Shown piece by piece: positions 36,920-43,305 of a DNA stretch of 50,810 nt; positions within the stretch are counted from its first letter, which is position 1, and every line of letters starts with the position of its first letter. The notes under the pieces are model-generated. The model saw only the letters and a list, made by a program, of their open reading frames with translations. It did no database searches and was not told the origin of the DNA. A program made the position numbers and the translations under genes. Source of the DNA: Lentisphaeria bacterium (GTDB taxonomy: Bacteria > Verrucomicrobiota > Lentisphaeria > Victivallales > Victivallaceae); contig JAFVZB010000020.1 in the NCBI GenBank assembly GCA_017508385.1, positions 1 to 50,810 of the forward strand, written 5' to 3'.

Positions 36920-37044
36920 TTGTCAACTCCGTTGCTGTCGTCTGAGCTGTTCCAGTTTATCGCTCCGTAAATCACGCAAACGGCTGCGCTTGCGATGCAG
37001 AGAACGATGGCGGCGGTTATGGCGTAGTCTCCCAACCCGAACAT
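36916..37044 (-). CDS. Symporter small accessory protein
   Basis: A 42-residue protein: a start MFGLGDYAI, one membrane helix rich in Ala/Ile/Val, then the tail CVIYGAINWN and an acidic end. GGAG lies six to seven bases before the ATG. The stop overlaps the symporter's ATG. Size, single helix and the YGxINWN end match the small accessory proteins annotated next to SSS symporters. It is too short for default gene callers. Role: probably assembly or stability of the transporter (inference). Confidence 0.85.
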   Translation of the reverse strand: MFGLGDYAITAAIVLCIASAAVCVIYGAINWNSSDDSNGVDK

Positions 37045-37170
37045 AAATCACTCCGTTGTTTGTACTGAAAAAAGCATGTGATACAGTGTGTTTTTCAACG
37101 ATTGCACATCGCAACAATTTTTTCAGAACATTATCAATAAAAACCGGTCAAAACCGATATGAAACCCGGT

Positions 37171-37209
37171 AAAAAACAAAAAAGCGGATAGGTCGAAACC
37201 CGTCCGCTT
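37171..37209 (-). terminator. Intrinsic terminator after rpmB
   Basis: On the minus strand AAGCGGA and TCCGCTT (37209-37203 and 37188-37182) form a 7-bp stem with an inner four-base helix closing a TTCG loop, followed by a T-rich run to 37171. It lies about 50 bases after the rpmB stop. Confidence 0.7.
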
Positions 37210-37260
37210 ACTTTTGAATTTGCAGTGAAACTGCATTGACACAAGAAAATCCGTGACGAA

Positions 37261-37488
37261 TTACGCCTTCTGGAAATCCCCGGTACGAATGCAGGCGGCG
37301 CAAAGTTTGACCGTCTTCACCGTACCGTTGTCATTAATTTTAACAGTCTGAAGATTGACTTCAAAGGTACGTTTGGTGTTTTTGACAACGTGCATACCGA
37401 TACCGCCGCTCTTCTTTGAGAGACCCTTGCGGGTGATGTGGCCGCCATTGGCTTTGGTCTTGCCGCACATCGCACAGATTTTGCTCAT
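37261..37488 (-). CDS. rpmB: 50S ribosomal protein L28
   Basis: A 75-residue ribosomal protein. It has the core GHITRKGLSKKSGG-type segment and RTFEVNLQ. Two CxxC pairs (Cys5/Cys8 in CAMC and the C-terminal CAAC) suggest the zinc-ribbon form of L28. GAGG lies before the ATG. Encoded between the tRNA-Lys gene and its own terminator. Confidence 0.93.
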   Translation of the reverse strand: MSKICAMCGKTKANGGHITRKGLSKKSGGIGMHVVKNTKRTFEVNLQTVKINDNGTVKTVKLCAACIRTGDFQKA

Positions 37489-37563
37489 TTTTGCCTCGCT
37501 ATTTTAAAATTATACTTGTTCTTCTAAGAATAATGCTTGCAGTGCACCACGTTAAAATAAAAG

Positions 37564-37639
37564 TGGTGGGTCGACCGGGACTCGAACCCGGGACACCCGC
37601 CTTAAAAGGGCGATGCTCTACCGACTGAGCTATCGACCC
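37564..37639 (-). tRNA. tRNA-Lys (anticodon TTT)
   Basis: Read on the minus strand, the acceptor stem GGGTCGA pairs perfectly with TCGACCC, discriminator A, and CCA is encoded. The anticodon arm is TCGCC-CTTTTAA-GGCGG, giving anticodon TTT. The D-loop (AGCTCAGTCGGTAGAGC) and the T-loop (GGTTCGAGTCC) are standard. Confidence 0.97.
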
Positions 37640-37717
37640 ACTGCAAAGTGGTTTGTCGTATTGGTGACTCGTGAGAGAGTATCACCTGCGACATTTCCTT
37701 AATGTAATACAGATATT

Positions 37718-38209
37718 TTATTTTTCAAGCGGTTTTTTGTAATTTTTTTCAAAAAAACACTCTTTTTCTGCAATTTTGGCGGCAATCCGCACCAATTCGA
37801 CACAAGGACGCTTTTTATAGAACTCTTTTGTGCGCTCTTCGGAAGCTCCTCCTGAAGTCGCCCGGGTGCCGGAAAGAAGCTCACGGCAGATTATCGAGTT
37901 TCCACCTGACTGCTCTTTGAAAAGTTGCGCAAGCATCTGGATCCTTGCGTAACAGGAATCCTTCGCCTCTTTGTCGGTGTGGTCGGGTGAACTGTTTTTC
38001 AGGTTTTCGATAAGAACGAGCCCTGAAAAAGCTCCGCAGACCTCACGCATCCTGCCGACACCGCCGCCGAAGCCTGAGGCGAGTCGCATGGCAAAGCCGA
38101 CATCTATTCCCAGTTCAGGAGCAAAAGCTGCCAGAACCGCCTGAGCGCAGTTCGCACCCTCTTTGAAATACTTTTCTGATAAATCCGCTTTTGAAATATT
38201 TTCGCTCAT
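37718..38209 (-). CDS. C_GCxxG_C_C family protein
   Basis: A 163-residue protein with spaced cysteines of the C-GCAxxG-C-C family: GANCAQAVLAAF near 18-29, FGGGVGRMREVCGAFSGL near 50-67, then later Cys residues near 90, 115 and 140. Members are thought to be redox-active and often sit near transporters or metal proteins, but the function is unknown. The ATG at 38209 has AGAGGTG before it and a promoter at 38229-38257; the longer frame upstream to 38416 runs through that promoter and is not used. Confidence 0.82.
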   Translation of the reverse strand: MSENISKADLSEKYFKEGANCAQAVLAAFAPELGIDVGFAMRLASGFGGGVGRMREVCGAFSGLVLIENLKNSSPDHTDKEAKDSCYARIQMLAQLFKEQSGGNSIICRELLSGTRATSGGASEERTKEFYKKRPCVELVRIAAKIAEKECFFEKNYKKPLEK

Positions 38210-38228
38210 AAAACACCTCTCTCTATAT

Positions 38229-38257
38229 AATATAGCACAAAGAATATGAAAATCCAA
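38229..38257 (-). promoter_or_regulatory. Sigma-70-type promoter for the C_GCxxG_C_C gene
   Basis: On the minus strand TTGGAT (38257-38252) and TATATT (38234-38229) are 17 bases apart. The start would fall near 38222, only about 12 bases before the ATG, giving a very short leader that still holds AGAGG. Confidence 0.6.
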
Positions 38258-38370
38258 GCATCGCAGATAATTATCCGGAGTGCAGGTGAAAAACTTTATA
38301 AAAGGCGTAAAACCGCTTGATTTTGTGTGAGTTTGTGCTAAATTAACTGAAATGTCGGATGAAACACTGA

Positions 38371-38556
38371 AGTTTTTTTGACTTAACTGCCGGACTGATA
38401 AAGAGTTCCCGTTCATCGCTTGCGATAAGCGTGTATCACGAGCCTGCGCATTTGTGGGAAATCATGTTGAAACTCAAAGAGTTTTTGCCTGAGTACAAAT
38501 TTGCACTGCGCAATTATACCGGCTGGGTTGGAGATACCATTCTCTACGCTTTCTGA
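38371..38556 (+). pseudogene. Decayed 3' end of an FkbM-family methyltransferase gene
   Basis: A plus-strand frame with no start codon or ribosome site translates to about 61 residues containing LAISVYHEPAHLWEI, EYKFALRNYTGW and DTILYAF before a stop. This is the well-known C-terminus of FkbM methyltransferases (LAI..YHKP.DLWEIP... YKFYLRHY... ETVLYA). The upstream SAM-binding part is missing: a stop codon in frame precedes it. It is therefore a relic, not a gene. The rest of the 38210-38694 gap holds only a promoter for the neighbouring minus-strand gene. Confidence 0.72.
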
Positions 38557-38694
38557 CCGCCGGATATCCTGTTTGGATTTCTTTGTTCCTGATAAAGATA
38601 GATCCGGGAGTACTGGCGAAGGTTGAAAAACTGATTCAACAATATCTTTTCTGTTTATCAACCGACATTGTGAACAGTGTATTGTTTTTTTTCC

Positions 38695-40416
38695 TTATTT
38701 TACATCGAAGGAAAACAACAGTATTTCTTCTTTGCCCCATGTGCTGTCGATGTGCAATGTTATATCGGATGCATCACTGATATCGACTGCTATGTTGTTG
38801 AATCGCTGGCAGTTGCTTTCTTTGCGGAAAATCTCTATGCCGTTAGCAGTTATATGATAGCTCTTTACCAGCGTCGCCGGCGGCGTAAAGGGTTTATCTG
38901 CCAACCGGTAATTTGACCGCATGTTCAGGGGATTGCGGGAGAGATCCGAGTCGAACACCAGCCGGATCGTGGTGATTTTCTTGGGAGAGGGAAAGTTCAA
39001 AGCTATATTTTCACCCGCTTTCAGCTTCGCCGCGTTGATTTTTTCTCCCAGCGAACGGTCGATGCCGTTCCGGATATTTTCCAAATCTCTGCCGCTGCCG
39101 GAAATTTCTGCCTGACGGCACAAATCCGAACTCTCCCGTTTCAGCGTAGGCAGATAGCAATCGTCATCCAACAGCATTTTCTGGATTTCCCGGATATATA
39201 TTTTTGCCGTTTCCCGGGGAGAAAGATTGCCGTGTGCTGCTGCACATGCCACCGTGCAGCCCACTGCCTGCCCCAGCAGTGAACAGGTCGCCATTACCCG
39301 TGTGGAGCTTAATGCCGTATGAGTAGTGCTGATGTTGCGTCCGGCAAAAAACAGATTTTCTATGTTCTTGGAGTAAAGACACCGCAAAGGTATGCCGTAG
39401 GGCTGTTGGGGGATTACGATGGTGTTGGGTTTGCCGAAATGGCGGAACCCGCCGGGGTGATGATCGTCGATGGGCCATCCGCCGTAGGCTACAATATCAT
39501 CGAATTTTCCGCCGGTAAGCACATCTTTTTCGCTTAAAATATAATCGCCCATACAGCGGCGGCTTTCCCGTTTGCCCGGCAGTATGCCCACCCAGTCGAT
39601 CGCCCAGTTGTCGGCACCATGGTCGCCATGATTTTTGATGTGATCCCAAAGCCCATAAGCATCTTTAAGCAGTTCATCTCGCAAGGTTTCGGTATCGGCT
39701 ATGGAGTCAACTGCGCCGCCCAGCTCCAGCCACCAGAAGTTCTGAAATTCGTCCAAGAGGTGTTCCCGGTCAGGAAAGCTGGCATCGGTGGGGTACTTGT
39801 TTGCCCACTCCGGAGGAATAAATTTTTGTGGTTTATCATACTCCCGAGCTTGCAATATACAGCTCATACCCATAGTTTTCCGGTCAGGTTCATCTTGTGC
39901 AAGAGTTTCGCCAAATTCGCTTTTTTCTTCTCTGCCGACCCGGTGTTCGGCACCAGCAAGGTGGGCAACTATGCTATCACCGGAACAGTCGGCAAAGTAA
40001 TCGGCTTCGACTTTGTGACAGGTCTGGGTGGTCTGCTGATGACCGGTAACAGAAACTATCTTGCCGTTGGAGTCCTTTTCAACTTCAAAGCATGAGCAGT
40101 TCAATAAACTGGTCAGATTTTCCTGAAAACGCACCTTTTCAAACAACATTCCATCCCAAATGGAGTAATTGGCGTTGGGATTGCGATAGAGATTTTCCAG
40201 CCGGAACTCTTCGATCAATCCGGTTTCCATGCAGTTGCATGCCCCGCAGATCCACATACGCACTTCGCTTGAAGCATTGCCGCCGAACATGGGGCGTTCC
40301 TGCATAATAAGGGTTTTGACGCCGTGACGGGCAGCAGCGATCGCCGCACAAATGCCGGACATACCGCCACCGATTACACAAAACTGTACTTTATGAACAA
40401 TAGTTTCAAGCTGCAT
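38695..40416 (-). CDS. FAD-dependent oxidoreductase (FAD_oxidored family) with C-terminal beta domain
   Basis: A 573-residue flavoprotein. The dinucleotide-binding motif FCVIGGGMSGICAAIAAAR is at about 12-30, then GGNASSEVRMWICGA, and the family's second FAD motif near LFFAGRNISTTHTALSSTRVM at 360-380. Residues from about 455 resemble a beta-sandwich carbohydrate-binding domain. No signal peptide is seen. Members are numerous in polysaccharide-degrading bacteria and likely oxidise sugars or sugar alcohols, but the substrate is unknown. The codon use is more AT-rich and irregular than in neighbours. Gene relics flank it on both sides, so it may have been acquired. Confidence 0.85.
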   Translation of the reverse strand: MQLETIVHKVQFCVIGGGMSGICAAIAAARHGVKTLIMQERPMFGGNASSEVRMWICGACNCMETGLIEEFRLENLYRNPNANYSIWDGMLFEKVRFQENLTSLLNCSCFEVEKDSNGKIVSVTGHQQTTQTCHKVEADYFADCSGDSIVAHLAGAEHRVGREEKSEFGETLAQDEPDRKTMGMSCILQAREYDKPQKFIPPEWANKYPTDASFPDREHLLDEFQNFWWLELGGAVDSIADTETLRDELLKDAYGLWDHIKNHGDHGADNWAIDWVGILPGKRESRRCMGDYILSEKDVLTGGKFDDIVAYGGWPIDDHHPGGFRHFGKPNTIVIPQQPYGIPLRCLYSKNIENLFFAGRNISTTHTALSSTRVMATCSLLGQAVGCTVACAAAHGNLSPRETAKIYIREIQKMLLDDDCYLPTLKRESSDLCRQAEISGSGRDLENIRNGIDRSLGEKINAAKLKAGENIALNFPSPKKITTIRLVFDSDLSRNPLNMRSNYRLADKPFTPPATLVKSYHITANGIEIFRKESNCQRFNNIAVDISDASDITLHIDSTWGKEEILLFSFDVK

Positions 40417-40542
40417 TTTTTTATTCCATAAAAATTATTTATCCGCCGGGAACCGGTGGAACGGGGTCTTGCACAAAATTCGTTTGTTATTTTTACTCTT
40501 GATACCCAAAAACGTTTAACAATAACTCAAAAAATCTCTTTT

Positions 40543-40693
40543 TCAAGCTGGAGCATCATTTTCCAACATTAAGATAGGTGGGACTCAGGTTGAGCATTTC
40601 TGCGAACTTGCGCTGTTAAAAACGCGGATCGCTCTGCTTTTTCACTTCACGCGGTGCGCGGGTTTTGTCGCCCAGAGCGTTGCTCTCGGCCAT
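40543..40693 (-). pseudogene. Broken N-terminus of a helix-turn-helix (XRE-like) regulator
   Basis: On the minus strand AGAAAGGAACGATT-ATG (40693) starts MAESNALGDKTRAPREV and reaches SDPRF, then a TAA stop (40618-40616). Straight after, in the same frame, comes QRKFAEMLNLSPTYL, a typical XRE recognition segment; a Ser codon TCA changed to TAA would explain the stop. After YL, a two-base loss shifts the frame: MLENDAPA follows in another frame. So the gene has a stop, a frameshift and no remaining body. The flanking 40417-40542 shows no gene, only a 7-bp hairpin at 40443-40459. Confidence 0.6.
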
Positions 40694-40880
40694 AATCGTT
40701 CCTTTCTGTTGGTGTCGTTCTACGGTGCTGATAATGTACTGCAACTTTTTTTTCATTACAAATCTTTTTTTCAACTTTTTTCGATTTTTTCAGACCACTC
40801 GGTCTTTTTTGTCGAAGATACTTGTATGCAGGCCCGGGAGACCATTTGCGCGGCTTGCGGAAAGCAGGCGGATCTCTCCA

Positions 40881-40944
40881 TTTCAAGAAAAGCGGGGAAA
40901 CTTTTTTATTTACCTTTACCTGCCCGTGTCGTGAACAGAGCCTT
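40881..40944 (-). repeat. Dispersed mosaic repeat, copy C (module I plus start of IV)
   Basis: On the minus strand it reads from GGCTCTGTTCACGACACGGG through the A-rich run to TTCCCCGCTTTTCTTGAAA, then breaks off before the hairpin part of module IV. It lies next to the terminator of the small membrane-protein gene. The remaining sequence from 40694 to 40880 shows no gene. Confidence 0.8.
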
Positions 40945-40946
40945 AC

Positions 40947-40982
40947 AAAAAAAGACGGAACGGTTTTTTGAGCCGTTCCGTC
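40947..40982 (-). terminator. Intrinsic terminator after the 40-residue membrane protein gene
   Basis: On the minus strand GACGGAACGG (40982-40973) pairs perfectly with CCGTTCCGTC (40963-40954) around a nine-base loop, followed by seven T (40953-40947). It lies 38 bases after the stop of the gene at 41020-41142. Confidence 0.85.
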
Positions 40983-41019
40983 AACCCGGATTGTTACAAT
41001 AAAATATTTTTATTTTGTA

Positions 41020-41142
41020 TTATTCTTCTTTATTCTCCTGTTTTTGCGGAGTTCCGGTTCCCCAGAGCACGCAAAGAGTGATTCCCAAAGTAAAAGCGAT
41101 GACAACAACGAGCGTTGCGATGGCGATCCATTGATTTGCCAT
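41020..41142 (-). CDS. Tiny single-helix membrane protein, symporter-accessory-like
   Basis: A 40-residue protein: MANQWIAIATLVVVIAFTLG forms one helix, followed by ITLCVLWGTGTP and a charged, Gln/Glu/Lys-rich tail. CAGGAG lies nine bases before the ATG and a clear terminator follows, so it looks like a real gene. It resembles the 42-residue symporter accessory protein at 36916-37044 in size and layout (LCVxxG after the helix) but has no transporter next to it. It may serve a symporter encoded elsewhere (inference). Confidence 0.68.
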   Translation of the reverse strand: MANQWIAIATLVVVIAFTLGITLCVLWGTGTPQKQENKEE

Positions 41143-41237
41143 AGTGTAAATCTCCTGAAATAAAATTATAAAAAATTTGTTTTACGGGGGTGACAGAACA
41201 TACCTGCACCCCGCTTTCGGGAGATACAGTTTTTCTG

Positions 41238-41645
41238 TCAGGTCAGGAAAATATATTCAGGCCCCGCCCGTACAGGAGATGTGCATAATGTGTGTGCCGT
41301 GCAGGTCGCCTGAACGTTATCAGGCAGCTCGAAACGCAGCGACGGCGGAAAATTTTTATTGATAAGCTCAAGACTCTCTTTCAGGTCAACGGGAGTCCAT
41401 GGCCGTATTCTGTTTGTGTTTGCGGCTGTGCGGGTCTGGCGGTTTGAAAATCTGTATGTCGCACTCGGAGTGTAGGGTAAACTCTTTTCTATCGACTCAG
41501 GAGTGTGCTGAAGCTCTTTTTTCTCGCTTAACCTGAGTGTATTTGCGACTGTTTCCGAGTTTGCACCCGCAAAGGAACTTACTGCTGTGAAAATCAGCAG
41601 CAGCATCAGGCAGAATGCCGGAAATCTGTTCCTTGTTTCAGTCAT
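41238..41645 (-). CDS. Exported protein of unknown function
   Basis: A 135-residue protein with a signal peptide (RNRFPAFCLMLLLIFTAVSS; cleavage likely after SFA near residue 26). The mature chain is polar, with Thr/Arg-rich stretches and a C-terminal part containing two cysteines (ATCTAHTLC) that could form a disulfide. I recognise no family. It has a strong promoter (41670-41698) and an AAGGGA ribosome site, which supports real expression. Translation past residue 100 could be unreliable if the gene is degraded, since the end lacks obvious structure. Confidence 0.6.
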   Translation of the reverse strand: MTETRNRFPAFCLMLLLIFTAVSSFAGANSETVANTLRLSEKKELQHTPESIEKSLPYTPSATYRFSNRQTRTAANTNRIRPWTPVDLKESLELINKNFPPSLRFELPDNVQATCTAHTLCTSPVRAGPEYIFLT

Positions 41646-41669
41646 GAGTTATCCCTTTCAATTACTCAT

Positions 41670-41698
41670 ACTATATATGCAAAAAAGTGAATTGTCAA
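41670..41698 (-). promoter_or_regulatory. Near-consensus promoter for the exported protein
   Basis: On the minus strand a perfect TTGACA (41698-41693) and TATAGT (41675-41670) are 17 bases apart, about 25 bases before the ATG at 41645. It is the best sigma-70 match in the window. Confidence 0.75.
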
Positions 41699-41721
41699 GT
41701 GTTCCTTAACAAAAAATCAAA

Positions 41722-41756
41722 AAAATAACGGTAAATATGATTTTTGCGGTTACTTT
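41722..41756 (-). terminator. Weak intrinsic terminator after coaD
   Basis: On the minus strand AAAGTAAC (41756-41749) pairs with GTTATTTT (41729-41722) over 8 bp, with a T-rich stretch after it. The stem is AU-rich, so the call is tentative. Confidence 0.4.
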
Positions 41757-41762
41757 TTCTTG

Positions 41763-42242
41763 TCAGGAGTTTTTTCGCTTCTGTATCGCCGCCAGCACCG
41801 GAGCCGGAACGTAACTCGATAAATCCCCGTCGTATTTGGCGATCTCTTTGACCAGACTGCTGGAGACGAAGGAGTTTTTCAGGGTCGGAGTCATAAATAT
41901 TGTCTCGCATCCCTTTCTGAGATTACGGTTCATCAACGCCATCTGCAACTCGTACTCAAAGTCAGAGAACGCACGGAGTCCTCTTAAAAGAGCATTCGCC
42001 TGATATTTTTCAACGGCATCGACCAAAAGTCCTGTGATGGTCACGACCTCAACGTGTTTCAGATGGGCGCAGCTCTCTTCGATAAGTTGTTTGCGCTCCT
42101 CAAGGGAAAACATCGGACTCTTGCCGGAATTGATCGCCACGGCGACGATGACCCGGTCAAAAAGAGCTCCGGCACGGGTGACAAGGTCGAGGTGACCGTT
42201 GGTGAATGGATCAAAAGATCCGGGATAAATTACGGTTTTCAT
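41763..42242 (-). CDS. coaD: Phosphopantetheine adenylyltransferase
   Basis: A 159-residue enzyme that adenylates 4'-phosphopantetheine, the fourth step of coenzyme A synthesis. The nucleotidyl-transfer motif is PGSFDPFTNGHLDLV at the N-terminus (T/HxGH-like NGH), with RGLRAFSDFEYELQMALMNR and SSSLVKEIA further on, all typical. Size is normal. It diverges from ribF with only 73 bases between starts. Confidence 0.96.
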   Translation of the reverse strand: MKTVIYPGSFDPFTNGHLDLVTRAGALFDRVIVAVAINSGKSPMFSLEERKQLIEESCAHLKHVEVVTITGLLVDAVEKYQANALLRGLRAFSDFEYELQMALMNRNLRKGCETIFMTPTLKNSFVSSSLVKEIAKYDGDLSSYVPAPVLAAIQKRKNS

Positions 42243-42269
42243 TTTGATTTCCTGTCTGAGAGGATGTAC

Positions 42270-42295
42270 ATTATATCAAATGTTCTTTATATAAT
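42270..42295. promoter_or_regulatory. Compact divergent promoter region for coaD and ribF
   Basis: TATAAT occurs on the minus strand at 42275-42270 (for coaD) and on the plus strand at 42290-42295 (for ribF). The -35 elements would overlap each other and are weak matches, so the two promoters may compete. Confidence 0.45.
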
Positions 42296-42315
42296 ATACG
42301 GCAAGAGATGTGAAA

Positions 42316-43260
42316 ATGCAATTTTCCGAACCATTGTTTACCTTCGATCAGGAAAAAAAGAGGGATGAAAGACTCCGTCTTGCTCTTGCCGTGGGCGTTT
42401 TTGACGGAGTCCATGCCGGACATCGTAAAATTATTGAGAGCTCCCGGAGTATTGCCGAACGCAACTCGGCTCTGGTTTGTGCCGTGACCTTTGACCCGCA
42501 CCCGAAGAGTCTGTTCGGAGAGGCTCCGCAGCTGCTGGTGACTCCTGAACGCCGCCGCCGACTGCTGCTCGATGCCGGAGCGGATATGACGGCGACCATC
42601 AATTTCACTGCTCAAACTGCGGCACTGCCGCCGGAAGAGTTCCTTTTCAGGCTCATCAGCGACCCTGCGTTTGAACTTTCCGGACTTTGTGTAGGCGAGC
42701 ACTGGCGTTTCGGCAGCCGGGGCAGGGGGAATAAAGAGCTTATCAAAGAGTTTGCTTCCCGATACGGTTTTGAGTTCTGCGCAGTACCTGAGTTGAACGA
42801 TGGAAGTGATATAATCAGTTCCACCCTGATACGCCGGCTGATCGAGCAGGGAAATCTGCCCAGAGCTGAAAAACTGCTCGACAGCCGGATCAGACTTTGC
42901 GGAAAAGTTGTGCACGGTTTCGGAGTCGCAGGCAGAGAGCTGGAAACTCCGACCGCCAATTTAGATGTTGAGTACGGAGTTGTTCCTCCGAACGGCGTTT
43001 ACGCCTGCTTTGCGGAAATCGACGGAGTCATTCATCCTGCGGCGGTAAATATCGGAGTAGCTCCGACCTACGCCGTGGGCAAACGCCGGGTCGAGGTGCA
43101 TCTTTTGGACTCGCAAGCGGATTTGTACGGCAGAAATATCGGGCTTGAAATCTGCAAATTCATCCGTTGCGAGCAAAAGTTTCCCGACCCCGGGGCATTG
43201 AAAAAACAAATCATGACCGACATCAGAGAGATCGGAGCAGTTTTGACCGCATTACGGTGA
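42316..43260 (+). CDS. ribF: Bifunctional riboflavin kinase / FAD synthetase
   Basis: A protein of about 314 residues making FMN and FAD from riboflavin. The N-terminal FAD-synthetase half has GVFDGVHAGHRKII (HxGH-type nucleotidyl transfer) and a later SSTLIRRLIEQG. The C-terminal kinase half has GFGVAGRELETPTANL (the flavin kinase PTAN motif), GVYACFAEI and VNIGVAPTY. The frame also allows GTG at 42310, two codons earlier; ATG 42316 is taken. Both products would be needed by the FAD oxidoreductase and ApbE nearby. Confidence 0.95.
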   Translation: MQFSEPLFTFDQEKKRDERLRLALAVGVFDGVHAGHRKIIESSRSIAERNSALVCAVTFDPHPKSLFGEAPQLLVTPERRRRLLLDAGADMTATINFTAQTAALPPEEFLFRLISDPAFELSGLCVGEHWRFGSRGRGNKELIKEFASRYGFEFCAVPELNDGSDIISSTLIRRLIEQGNLPRAEKLLDSRIRLCGKVVHGFGVAGRELETPTANLDVEYGVVPPNGVYACFAEIDGVIHPAAVNIGVAPTYAVGKRRVEVHLLDSQADLYGRNIGLEICKFIRCEQKFPDPGALKKQIMTDIREIGAVLTALR

Positions 43261-43305
43261 AAACTGAAGTTCTCTCTGTGTCATTTTGCACTCCGGCAGC
43301 AGTGT

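Noticed and set aside
38210..38416. N-terminal extension of the C_GCxxG_C_C protein
   Set aside because: It would run through the promoter at 38229-38257, and the ATG at 38209 has a proper ribosome site.
38413..38661. 82-residue minus-strand frame
   Set aside because: It is antisense to the FkbM relic and has no ribosome site or family match.
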